This document shows, piece by piece, positions 7,288 through 15,324 of a stretch of 64,000 bases of DNA. The stretch is from the NCBI RefSeq assembly GCF_030733205.1, contig NZ_JASHJL010000002.1, positions 183,009 through 247,008 of the forward strand, in the 5' to 3' direction. A model generated the notes under the pieces. That model searched no databases. It had not been told where the DNA came from and saw nothing but the letters and a program-made list of their open reading frames with translations. This DNA is from Mameliella sp. MMSF_3455 (GTDB taxonomy: Bacteria; Pseudomonadota; Alphaproteobacteria; Rhodobacterales; Rhodobacteraceae). The number at the start of each line of letters is the position of its first letter. Within the stretch, counting starts at the first letter, position 1. The position numbers were made by a program, and so were the translations under genes.

Positions 7288-10101
7288 TCAGGGTTTGGTC
7301 TTCCATGCCAGTTGCGCCGGCCCCTGCCCGACAGGCGAAGTGATTTCACCAAAAGACGGCTGGCTTCCGGCGGGTGGAGTGACCTTTTCGATGCGCACAC
7401 GCAGGTCGAACCAGGCGGCCTGGCCCGTGACCGGGTCGGAATTGGACCAGCGGAGTCCGTCGCCCTTTGGGGGGAGCAGTTCGTGGATCAGGTGGTTGAG
7501 CAGGAAGCCTTGCGTCGCCTCGGGGGCGCCCGGTTTCAACGCCCAGGCCCCCTTGCGCTTGCCGATGGCGTTCCAGGTCCAGATCGTGTGCGGGTTGAGC
7601 GCGGCCATTTCCATCACCGGCACTGTGATGTCACCGTGAGGCGAGGTGATGCGTGCCCAATCGCCGTCCGAGAGGCCGTGGTCCCGCATCAGGCGCGTGG
7701 GCAGGTACATCGGGTTGTGACCATGCAGTTGCCGCAACCAGGCGTTCTGACTGCCCCAACTGTGGTACATCGCCATCGGGCGCTGTGTCAGGGCGTGGAC
7801 AGGGTATGTGCCGGGATCGCCGGCGTCGGGCGCGTACCAGATCGGCATCGGGTCGAGCTTTGCACGGATTTGTCCGCGCAGGTGGTCGGGCGGCTGGCGG
7901 TCGCCCTGCCCTTCGGCCGCTCGCTGAAAGCGACGCAAGGGTTCGACGTAGAGCTGAAAGAGGTAGGGTGCGGCCGAATCGCAGAGCCCGGCCGTGACCG
8001 CCCAGTCCTGGTAAGCGCGGTTCCAGGGTTTGAAATACTGCGCCTCTACCGGGATGTGCATTGCAAAGTGGCCGCCGTTGGCGATGTAGCTGTCGATCTG
8101 CGCGGCATTGGGTGCGCCGCGCCCGTGTGTCAGGCCGGTATCCGACATGCGCCAGCCGGCCAGAGGACCGATGCCCGGGCGCCGTTGGTGGGTCTGGATG
8201 TAGTCCGCGTAGTCGGCGTAGGTCGGCGTTCCGTCCTCGTCGATCATGCCCGGCAGGCCAAGCCGCGCGCCGAGGTCCAGGAGCACCGACTGGAAGCCCC
8301 GCACGTCCCGGTCCGGCTCCACCACCGGCCAGCGGATGGCATCCGCCGCCGCGTCCGGCTCGGAGATCGGGCGGTCGAGCAGCGAGATGCAGTCGTGGCG
8401 TTCCAGGTAGGTCGTGTCGGGCAGGATCAGGTCGGCATAGGCGACCATCTCGGATGAGTAGGCATCCGAATAGATGATGCGCGGGATCTTGTAGTCGCCG
8501 TTTTCGTCGGTGTCGGTCAGCATCTCCATGACACCGCTGGTGTTCATAGAGGAATTCCACGCCATGTTCGCCATGTAGAGAAACAGCGTGTCGATCCGGT
8601 AGGGATCGCCCGCGTGCGCGTTGGAGATGACCATGTGCATCAGACCATGCGCCGACAGCGGGTTTTCCCAGGTAAAGGCCTTGTCGATGCGCAACGGCTG
8701 GCCCTTGTCCGACAGTGCCAAGTCCTCGGGTCCTTGCGGGTAGCCAAGGTGCGGCCCCTTCAACGGCTGGCCGGGCGCTGCCTGCGCATGGGGGCGCGGA
8801 TGGGCCTCGGCCGGTTTCGGATAGGGCGGTTTGAAACGCATGCCACCGGGGGTTTCCACCGCGCCCAGAAGGATCTGCAGGATGTGGAGGGCGCGGCAGG
8901 TCTGAAACCCGTTGGCATGGGCGGAAATCCCGCGCATCGCATGGATCGCCACCGGGCGTCCCACCATGCGGTCATGCCTTTCGCCGCGGAAATCCGTCCA
9001 GGGCTGATCCAGAATCACCGGGTCGTCGAAGGCCGCGCGGGCCAGTTCCGCAGCCAGAGCGCGGATCCGTTCGGGCGTCAGGCCACAGCGCTCGGCCACG
9101 GCCTCTGGTGCATATTGCGGATCGAGGTAGCGTTCCGCGATGCGGTGCATGACAGAGGTATGGGTGACACCCGCGCGCCGAATCTGGCCAGTCAGGTCGG
9201 GCCGCACGCCGGGCGCGTCAAAGGCGGTCGGCTTGCCGGACTCGCGGCAGATCACCTGCGGCTTGCCATCCTCGCCGCGCAGGAAAAGACCATAGTCAGG
9301 TGATTTCGGGTCGCAATCCAGCAGGACCGGCGCATTGGTGAAGCGCGCCAGGTAATCGAGGTCGATCCGTCCCGCCTTGAGCAGGCAATGGACCAGCGAG
9401 AGGATCAAGAGCCCATCGGTGCCGGGCGTGATCCCGATCCAGTCGTCCGCCACCGCGTTATAGCCGGAACGGATCGGATTGACCCCGATCACCTTGGCGC
9501 CACGCGCCTTCAACCGCCCGAGTCCCATCTTGATCGGGTTGCTGTCGTGGTCCTCGGCCACGCCGAACAGCAGGAAAAGCCTTGCGTGTTCCCAGTCGGG
9601 CGCGCCGAACTCCCAGAAGGCGCCGCCCATCGTGTAGATGCCTGCCGTCGCCATGTTGACGGAACAGAACCCGCCATGAGCGGCGAAATTCGGCGTGCCA
9701 TAGGCCTGCGCCCACCAGCCGGTAAAGCTCTGGCTCTGGTCACGCCCGGTGAAGAAGGCCAGCTTTTCGGGTGCGGTCTCACGCAGGGGTTTCAACCACG
9801 AGACGGCGGTTTCCAGCGCCTCGTCCCAGCTGATTTCCTCGAACCGGCCCGAGCCACGCGGGCCGACGCGCTTCAGCGGCGCGCGCAGGCGCGAAGGCGC
9901 GTTGTGTTGCATGATCCCGGCGCTGCCCTTGGCACAGAGCACGCCCTTGTTGACCGGGTGATCGCGGTTGCCCTCGATATAGGCAACCTTGCAGTCCTTC
10001 ATGTGCACGTTGATGCCGCAGCGGCAGGCGCACATGTAGCAGGTGGTCTTGCGGACTTCGTCCGAGACCCTGGGCGATGTCTCAACCCGAGGCTGTGCCA
10101 T
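7288..10101 (-). CDS. soeA: Sulfite dehydrogenase molybdopterin subunit SoeA
   Basis: This 937-residue molybdopterin oxidoreductase would oxidise sulfite to sulfate in the cytoplasm and pass electrons to SoeB. An N-terminal [4Fe-4S] motif is present: CYMCACRCG near residues 21-29 and GVLCAKGSAGI near 54-64. The body has the bis-MGD domains (FFTGRDQSQSFTGWWAQAYG near 115, GVNPIRSGYN near 207) and a C-terminal dinucleotide-binding domain (YLPTRLMRDHGLSDGDW and related). There is no Tat signal, as expected for cytoplasmic SoeA and unlike periplasmic DmsA. The ATG at 10101 has GGGAGGGG just upstream. Divergent from pta across a 230-base gap. The alternative is another quinone-linked molybdoenzyme; the linked xsc module makes sulfite the best substrate. 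Confidence 0.85.
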   Translation of the reverse strand: MAQPRVETSPRVSDEVRKTTCYMCACRCGINVHMKDCKVAYIEGNRDHPVNKGVLCAKGSAGIMQHNAPSRLRAPLKRVGPRGSGRFEEISWDEALETAVSWLKPLRETAPEKLAFFTGRDQSQSFTGWWAQAYGTPNFAAHGGFCSVNMATAGIYTMGGAFWEFGAPDWEHARLFLLFGVAEDHDSNPIKMGLGRLKARGAKVIGVNPIRSGYNAVADDWIGITPGTDGLLILSLVHCLLKAGRIDLDYLARFTNAPVLLDCDPKSPDYGLFLRGEDGKPQVICRESGKPTAFDAPGVRPDLTGQIRRAGVTHTSVMHRIAERYLDPQYAPEAVAERCGLTPERIRALAAELARAAFDDPVILDQPWTDFRGERHDRMVGRPVAIHAMRGISAHANGFQTCRALHILQILLGAVETPGGMRFKPPYPKPAEAHPRPHAQAAPGQPLKGPHLGYPQGPEDLALSDKGQPLRIDKAFTWENPLSAHGLMHMVISNAHAGDPYRIDTLFLYMANMAWNSSMNTSGVMEMLTDTDENGDYKIPRIIYSDAYSSEMVAYADLILPDTTYLERHDCISLLDRPISEPDAAADAIRWPVVEPDRDVRGFQSVLLDLGARLGLPGMIDEDGTPTYADYADYIQTHQRRPGIGPLAGWRMSDTGLTHGRGAPNAAQIDSYIANGGHFAMHIPVEAQYFKPWNRAYQDWAVTAGLCDSAAPYLFQLYVEPLRRFQRAAEGQGDRQPPDHLRGQIRAKLDPMPIWYAPDAGDPGTYPVHALTQRPMAMYHSWGSQNAWLRQLHGHNPMYLPTRLMRDHGLSDGDWARITSPHGDITVPVMEMAALNPHTIWTWNAIGKRKGAWALKPGAPEATQGFLLNHLIHELLPPKGDGLRWSNSDPVTGQAAWFDLRVRIEKVTPPAGSQPSFGEITSPVGQGPAQLAWKTKP

Positions 10102-10139
10102 GTCCCCTCCCTCTGACGCCGTCTGACGGGCGCGCAAGT

Positions 10140-10149
10140 TGATGCATCA
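10140..10149. promoter_or_regulatory. Palindrome in the divergent soeA-pta control region
   Basis: TGATGCATCA is a perfect 10-base palindrome 38 bases upstream of the soeA start. It is followed by TTCGTATATCAATTC, an AT-rich stretch unusual for this genome. The 230-base gap (10102-10331) is the only place for promoters of soeABC and pta. The palindrome is a plausible operator, but which factor binds is unknown. Confidence 0.35.
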
Positions 10150-10331
10150 TTCGTATATCAATTCTGCCGCTCTGCAAGCCTGCGCAACTGGGTTCTATTT
10201 TTTCTCGCCCAAGCGGATGATTTTCCCGAAATCCGCCGCCTGGCAAGGCCTGCATTCCCTCCGAGACGCGTTGATCTTTGCCCTTGCCACACGCCAAACT
10301 CATCAAGGCAAACGGGCGGAGGACAACCGGC

Positions 10332-11183
10332 ATGACATTCCTGGAACGGGCCTTTGACCGGGCGCGGGCGCGGCGGGCGCGTGTCGTCTTTCCCGAGATC
10401 GAGGAACCGCGCGTGGCAGCGGCCTGTGACAGGCTGCGCGCCGAGGGGCTGGCGACCCCCATCGGCCTGATCCCGACGAGTGACGCCATGATCGCCACGC
10501 TGGTCGAAGCGCGCGGCATGAAGGAAAGCCTGGCCCGCCGGATGCTGGACCGCCCACTGTACCGCGCCGCCGCGATGGTCGCCGCCGGAGAGGCCGAGGC
10601 GATGGTGGCAGGCGCCGATGCGCCGACGCGGCGGGTGATCGAGGCGGCCTCGATCGCCATCGGTTTGGCCGAGGGCGTCAGCCTGCCGTCTTCCTTCTTT
10701 GCCATGCTGATGCCGGACGGGCGTACCCTGATCTTTGCCGATTGCGCGGTGAACCTGTCGCCGGATGCCGAAGGGCTGGCCGCCATCGCACGGGCGTCCG
10801 AACGCACCGCACAGGCGCTTCTGGGAGAGGCGCGGGTGGCGCTCTTGTCCTTTTCCACCGGTGCAAGCGGCGCGGGTGACAGCGTGGACAAGGTGCGTGC
10901 GGCGGCAGAGATGACGGGTTTCGCGGGGCCGGTGCAGGCGGATGCGGCGCTGAACCCCGGGATCGCCGCGAAGAAGGGTATGGGGTCGGGGGATGCCAAC
11001 GTGCTGGTCTTTCCCGATCTCGATTCCGGCAACATCGGGTACAAGCTGGTGCAGGAACTGGCCGGGGCGCAGGCGCTTGGGCCGATCCTGCAAGGGTTCC
11101 GCAAGCCGGTCTGCGACCTGTCGCGCGGCGCCACGGTTGATGACATCGTGGCGGCAACGGCGGTGACGCTGGCGCTGGATTGA
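10332..11183 (+). CDS. pta: Phosphate acetyltransferase
   Basis: A 283-residue PTA_PTB-family enzyme that would convert acetyl phosphate plus CoA to acetyl-CoA. Visible features are ARVVFPEIEEPRV near residue 14, MVAGADAPTRRVIEAA near 92 and the active-site region ALLSFSTGASGAGDSVDKV near 170. The C-terminal GMGSGDANVLVFPDLDSGNIGYKL segment, here referred to as DANVLVFPDLDSGN, lies near residue 215. It is somewhat shorter than the roughly 320-residue stand-alone enzymes, mostly at the N-terminus. The start at 10332 has GGAGGAC upstream; an in-frame ATG at 10278 would add 18 weakly coding residues. Here it takes acetyl phosphate made by Xsc. It runs convergent to ackA with only 4 bases between the stops. 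Confidence 0.88.
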   Translation: MTFLERAFDRARARRARVVFPEIEEPRVAAACDRLRAEGLATPIGLIPTSDAMIATLVEARGMKESLARRMLDRPLYRAAAMVAAGEAEAMVAGADAPTRRVIEAASIAIGLAEGVSLPSSFFAMLMPDGRTLIFADCAVNLSPDAEGLAAIARASERTAQALLGEARVALLSFSTGASGAGDSVDKVRAAAEMTGFAGPVQADAALNPGIAAKKGMGSGDANVLVFPDLDSGNIGYKLVQELAGAQALGPILQGFRKPVCDLSRGATVDDIVAATAVTLALD

Positions 11184-11187
11184 CCAG

Positions 11188-12342
11188 TCATGCCTGCACC
11201 AGGTCCAGCGCGGCGCGGGCGATGACCCGTTCCTCTTCGGCGGGCAACACCCAGGCGGTGACGGCCGCCCCCTCGACATGCAGCCGAGGGGCATTTCGCG
11301 CGTTCTTTTCAGCGTCGTACCCAGCCCCGGCCCAGGCCAACCCGTCAAGGATCGCCACGCGGACACGGGCAGAGTTCTCGCCGATGCCGCCGGTAAAGAC
11401 GACGGCGTCCAGCCCCTGCATAGCCGCGATCAGGCTGCCTCCATGGCGCCGCGCCCAGTAGGTGAAATGCTCGATGGCAAAGGCCGCGTCGTCGGCGCCG
11501 CTTTCCTCCAGCGCGCGCATGTCCGAGATCCCGCCCGAAAGGCCTGCCAGCCCGGAGCGGTTGTTCAGCAGGTCGCGCGCGCCGTCCACCCCGCGTTCTT
11601 CAGCCAATCGCAGAACCGCGTTCGGGTCGATGCTGCCGGACCGTGTGCCCATCGTCAGCCCGTCGGTCGGGGAATACCCCATCGTCGTCGCCACGCTGCG
11701 CCCGCGCAGGATCGCACAGGCCGAGGCGCCATTACCCAGGTGAAAGGCCAGGACACGTTCCGGCAAGGCCCCGGCCAGAGCTTCCAGCCGCGTAACAAGC
11801 CCGGCATAGCTGAGCCCGTGGAAGCCGTAGCGCCGGATACCGGCCTCGGCGCAGTCGGGCGGCAGCGCATAGCGCTGCGCGACCTCTGGGCAGCTGGCGT
11901 GAAAGCCGGTGTCGAAACAGGCCACCTGCGGCAGGTCGGGCGCCAGCGCGGCCAGCGCCTCCATCGCCGCCAGGTTGTGCGGGTTGTGCAAGGGCGCCAG
12001 CGGTGCGCAACGGTCAATCTCGGCGCACACCTCGGGGGTGACCAGCAAGGGGTCCGCTAGGTTCGGCCCGCCATGCACGACGCGGTGCCCGGTCACGCGC
12101 AACGAGGTCAGAGCAACGCCCTGCGCCGCCAAGGCGTCCAGCACCACCAACAATGCGGCACCGTGATCCGGCGCCATCACCTTCTGGCGCAGGACGCCCA
12201 TGCGCAGCACCGCCTGTTGGCCGATCCCGTCGACCCCGCCGCGCAGCACCTCGTGCAGCGCAGCGTCGAAGACCACGCATTTGATCGAGGAGGACCCGAC
12301 GTTCAGGACAAGAACATCCCCTCCCGCCGGGTCAGCCATCAT
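11188..12342 (-). CDS. ackA: Acetate kinase
   Basis: A 384-residue ASKHA-fold kinase that interconverts acetyl phosphate plus ADP with acetate plus ATP. Signature segments are VLNVGSSSIKCVVFD at the N-terminus, GHRVVHGG near residue 80, AFHLGNGASACAI near 195, the second family signature MGYSPTDGLTMGTRSG near 213 and VFTGGIGENSARVR near 315. The start ATG overlaps the xsc stop (ATGATG spanning the TGA), so ackA is translationally coupled to xsc. This gives the desulfonation pathway a direct route to ATP. The last residues LVQA lie 4 bases from the convergent pta stop. Confidence 0.92.
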   Translation of the reverse strand: MMADPAGGDVLVLNVGSSSIKCVVFDAALHEVLRGGVDGIGQQAVLRMGVLRQKVMAPDHGAALLVVLDALAAQGVALTSLRVTGHRVVHGGPNLADPLLVTPEVCAEIDRCAPLAPLHNPHNLAAMEALAALAPDLPQVACFDTGFHASCPEVAQRYALPPDCAEAGIRRYGFHGLSYAGLVTRLEALAGALPERVLAFHLGNGASACAILRGRSVATTMGYSPTDGLTMGTRSGSIDPNAVLRLAEERGVDGARDLLNNRSGLAGLSGGISDMRALEESGADDAAFAIEHFTYWARRHGGSLIAAMQGLDAVVFTGGIGENSARVRVAILDGLAWAGAGYDAEKNARNAPRLHVEGAAVTAWVLPAEEERVIARAALDLVQA

Positions 12343-14132
12343 TCCGCCGCTTTGGCCGGTGTCTGCGGGCACATGTCCGAGGGGTCGATCCCCGCCACCA
12401 CAACCGGTTTCTTCATCGCGTCGCGGCGGAAGGGTTCGCCAAGCTCCTGGTTGATCATCGCCTCGATCAGCGTGGTCACGCCGTTTTGCATCTGGTCGGT
12501 AATCGCCTGGTTCAACGCCGCCGTCAGCTCATCCATCGTGCGGGCGATGACGCCCTTGAGACCGCAGGCCGAAGCGATCCCGGCATAGCTGACGCCCTCG
12601 TCCAGTTCGGTGCCGACGAAATTGTCATCGTACCACAGGGTCGAATTCCGCTTTTCCGCGCCCCATTGGTAATTGCGGAACACGATCTGGGTGATCGCGG
12701 GCCACTCGCCGCGTCCGATGGCGGTCAGTTCGGTGACCGAAATGCCAAAGGCACCGTCCCCGGCAAAGCCGACGACCGGCACATCGGGGCAGCCGATCTT
12801 GGCCCCGATGATCGAAGGCAGGCCATAGCCGCAGGGGCCAAAGAGGCCGGGCGCCAGGTATTTCCGCCCCTCGTCGAAAGAAGGATAAGCGTTCCCGATC
12901 GCGCAGTTGTTGCCGATGTCCGAAGAGATGATCGCCTCGCGCGGCAGGGCGCTCTGGATGGCGCGCCAGGCCATGCGCGGGCTCATCCAGTCGGGCTTGT
13001 CGGCCCGGGCGCGCTGGTTCCAGCTGGTGCCTGGGTCGTCGTCCTCGTGGGTCATCTCGGTCAGTTGCTGCGCCCAGCGGCTCTTGGTTTCGGCAATCCT
13101 TGCGCGGCGCGCCTCGCGGCCCTCGTCGCCCGCGGTGTCGGCCAGCTTGTCGAGGATGCCGCGCGCCACCTTGGCCGCGTCCCCGATGATGCCCACGCTG
13201 ACCTTCTTGGTCAGGCCGATGCGGTCGGGGTTGATGTCGACCTGAATCACCTTGGCGTCCTTGGGCCAGTAGTCCATGCCATACCCCGGCAGGGTCGAGA
13301 ACGGGTTCAGCCGCGTGCCCAGCGCCAGCACCACGTCCGCCTCCTTGATCAGTTCCATCCCTGCCTTGGATCCGTTGTAGCCCAAGGGCCCCGCGAACAG
13401 GGGGTGGCTACCCGGGAAAGCGTCATTGTGCTGGTAGCCCACGCAAACCGGCGCCTCCAGCCGCTCGGCCAGCGCCATGCTGGCGGCGATCCCGCCCTCG
13501 GACAGGACCACCCCGGCGCCGTTCAGGATCACCGGGTTCTTCGCCTCCGACAGCAGCGCGGCGGCGGCGGCGACCGAATTTTCACCCCCCGAAGAGCGCT
13601 CGAATTCGATCGGCTCGGGGAGGTCGATGTCGATGACCTGGGTCCAGTAGTCACGCGGCACGTTGATCTGGGCGGGCGCACTGGCGAGCTTGGCCTGGGC
13701 GATCACGCGGGTCAGCACCTCTGCGATGCGGGAAGGGTCGCGGACCTCTTCCTGGTAGGCCACCATGTCCTCGAACAGCTTCATCTGCTCGACTTCCTGG
13801 AACCCGCCCTGCCCGATGGTCTTGTTCGCGGCCTGCGGCGTGACCAGCAACAACGGCGTGTGGTTCCAGTAGGCGGTTTTCACGGCGGTGACGAAATTGG
13901 TGATGCCCGGGCCGTTCTGGGCGATCATCATGCTCATCTTGCCGGAGGCACGGGTATAGCCGTCTGCCATGATCCCGCCCGAGCCTTCGTGCGCGCAGTC
14001 CCAGAACATGATGCCCGCGCGCGGGAAGAGATCGGAAATCGGCATGAAGGCCGAGCCGATGATCCCGAAGGCATGTTCGATCCCGTGACGCTGAAGCACC
14101 TTCACGAAGGCTTCTTCGGTGGTCATTTTCAT
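12339..14132 (-). CDS. xsc: Sulfoacetaldehyde acetyltransferase
   Basis: A 597-residue thiamine-diphosphate enzyme that would cleave sulfoacetaldehyde with phosphate to acetyl phosphate and sulfite, the key desulfonation step in taurine breakdown. It starts MKMTTEEAFVKVLQRHG, as Xsc proteins do. Other marks are GIIGSAFMPISDLFP near residue 24, ENQ-type cofactor and substrate regions with NGPGITNFVTAVKTAYWNH near 75, and a GDGAFGISVTEL thiamine-binding motif near 465. The start at 14132 has GGGAG 8 bases upstream. Its product sulfite would be handled by SoeABC and its acetyl phosphate by AckA and Pta, all within 8.6 kb. No taurine transporter, taurine dehydrogenase/aminotransferase or sulfite exporter gene is in the window. 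Confidence 0.93.
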   Translation of the reverse strand: MKMTTEEAFVKVLQRHGIEHAFGIIGSAFMPISDLFPRAGIMFWDCAHEGSGGIMADGYTRASGKMSMMIAQNGPGITNFVTAVKTAYWNHTPLLLVTPQAANKTIGQGGFQEVEQMKLFEDMVAYQEEVRDPSRIAEVLTRVIAQAKLASAPAQINVPRDYWTQVIDIDLPEPIEFERSSGGENSVAAAAALLSEAKNPVILNGAGVVLSEGGIAASMALAERLEAPVCVGYQHNDAFPGSHPLFAGPLGYNGSKAGMELIKEADVVLALGTRLNPFSTLPGYGMDYWPKDAKVIQVDINPDRIGLTKKVSVGIIGDAAKVARGILDKLADTAGDEGREARRARIAETKSRWAQQLTEMTHEDDDPGTSWNQRARADKPDWMSPRMAWRAIQSALPREAIISSDIGNNCAIGNAYPSFDEGRKYLAPGLFGPCGYGLPSIIGAKIGCPDVPVVGFAGDGAFGISVTELTAIGRGEWPAITQIVFRNYQWGAEKRNSTLWYDDNFVGTELDEGVSYAGIASACGLKGVIARTMDELTAALNQAITDQMQNGVTTLIEAMINQELGEPFRRDAMKKPVVVAGIDPSDMCPQTPAKAAE

Positions 14133-14155
14133 AGGCCGCGCTCCCAAGGCAAAGG

Positions 14156-14176
14156 CGCCGGCAGAAGGTGCCGGCG
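14156..14176 (-). promoter_or_regulatory. Stem-loop in the xsc 5' leader
   Basis: CGCCGGCA (14156-14163), loop of 5, TGCCGGCG (14169-14176) makes a perfect 8-bp stem ending 24 bases before the xsc start and just ahead of its ribosome-binding site. It has no T-run. It may affect mRNA stability or translation of xsc. The rest of the 264-base gap up to the SHOCT gene must contain the xsc promoter, but I see no clear boxes. Confidence 0.4.
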
Positions 14177-14396
14177 TTTGCGGGCCAATCTACTGGCGGG
14201 ATGGAGTGCCGAATAGGGCCAGTTGGAGGGGCGGGTTAAGACCAGAACACGCCGAACAGAGGATGCGAAGCATTGCACGGGGCGCGCGTACCGGCGAAGG
14301 CGGATTTGCGGGTTTTGAGGCAAAGCGCCCCGGCACGGAACACGATCACAGACCGCCGCAAAACCGTCCAGGCGAACCCGGCGACCGCACCCACGG

Positions 14397-15233
14397 TTAC
14401 AACCGCGACAGCAACTCCGCCTTCTTCGCGGCAAATTCGTCCTCGCTGAGGATGCCCATGTCGCGCAGGCTGCCCAGTTTTTCCAGCGCGGCAAAGATCT
14501 GGTCGGAATCGCCGCCCTGCTGAACCGGCGCGGGGGCCGGCTCGGGCTGGAAGCTGGGTTCGGGCTTGTAGACCGGCTCTGGCTGCATAGGCGCCGGCTC
14601 TGGTTGGGCAAAGGATGGCTCGGGCGCAGACCCCGCCCCCGAAACCACCGGAAGCTGGTTCAGGTAGACCGTTCCGTACTGGCTGGTAAAGGTCCAGCTG
14701 GCATCGCCCGACTGCTGCTGCCCGACGCCGCCGATCAGGTGATCGCCGGTGTCATAGACCGTCACCTGCCCGTTCAAGTTCACCGCCAGCCGACGCGACT
14801 GCGGAAAGATCGCGTAGCTGAGGTTGTTCTGCGAGCCCTGCGACGAGGGCTGACCCAGCTCCGACGGCCACCAGGAGCCAAAACTGCCGCCCGAGAAGGT
14901 CATCGAGGCGCCGCCCTGCTGCTGACCCTGCCAGCTGCCCTGCGGCTGCGGCGCGGGCTGGTAGAAGGCGCCCTGGTAATAGGCATTTGCGATTTCGCCG
15001 CAGAGGTTGTTCACCGTGTTCTGCAAGCCGATGTTGAACATGTCGCCGACCATCGTCATGCCGCCGGACTGCCATTGGCCCATGCCGCCCAGTTCCGGGA
15101 CGTTGAACTGCGCTTGCATTCCGCCGCCACGGCTGACGGCATCCATCATCGACAGGACCGCGTCGGGGCTCAGCCCATAGGCCTGCGAAAGGCGGGATTG
15201 CACGGCCAAACCGTGATCTGTGAGGGGGGACAT
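14397..15233 (-). CDS. SHOCT-domain protein
   Basis: A 278-residue protein with no signal peptide. The N-terminal part (to about residue 120) is rich in Gly, Gln and Met. A central beta-rich stretch follows (SRRLAVNLNGQVTVYDTGD near 148), then a Pro/Glu linker of repeated QPEP/KPEP units near 205-240. The last 33 residues are a SHOCT domain (IFAALEKLGSLRDMGILSEDEF...KAELLSRL, described by its key phrase MGILSEDEF). SHOCT domains are thought to mediate oligomerisation; the role of this protein is unknown. It lies upstream of xsc in the same direction, 264 bases away, and is probably a separate unit. Confidence 0.75.
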   Translation of the reverse strand: MSPLTDHGLAVQSRLSQAYGLSPDAVLSMMDAVSRGGGMQAQFNVPELGGMGQWQSGGMTMVGDMFNIGLQNTVNNLCGEIANAYYQGAFYQPAPQPQGSWQGQQQGGASMTFSGGSFGSWWPSELGQPSSQGSQNNLSYAIFPQSRRLAVNLNGQVTVYDTGDHLIGGVGQQQSGDASWTFTSQYGTVYLNQLPVVSGAGSAPEPSFAQPEPAPMQPEPVYKPEPSFQPEPAPAPVQQGGDSDQIFAALEKLGSLRDMGILSEDEFAAKKAELLSRL

Positions 15234-15324
15234 GATGTGCTCCGGCCGCTTCGGGCTTTGAGGAAAGACTCGGGCTCAACCGCTAGCACATGCCGCGCCG
15301 CAGCACCAGCAGGGGCCTGCGGTG

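Noticed and set aside
7114..8457. 447-codon plus-strand frame opposite soeA/soeB
   Set aside because: Antisense shadow; no motif, and the opposite strand has intact molybdopterin and ferredoxin motifs.
5550..10101. DMSO reductase or formate dehydrogenase instead of SoeABC
   Set aside because: SoeA lacks a Tat signal (against DmsA) and the anchor is not a cytochrome b type (against formate dehydrogenase). The adjacent xsc, ackA and pta genes favour sulfite oxidation. A phylogeny would settle it.
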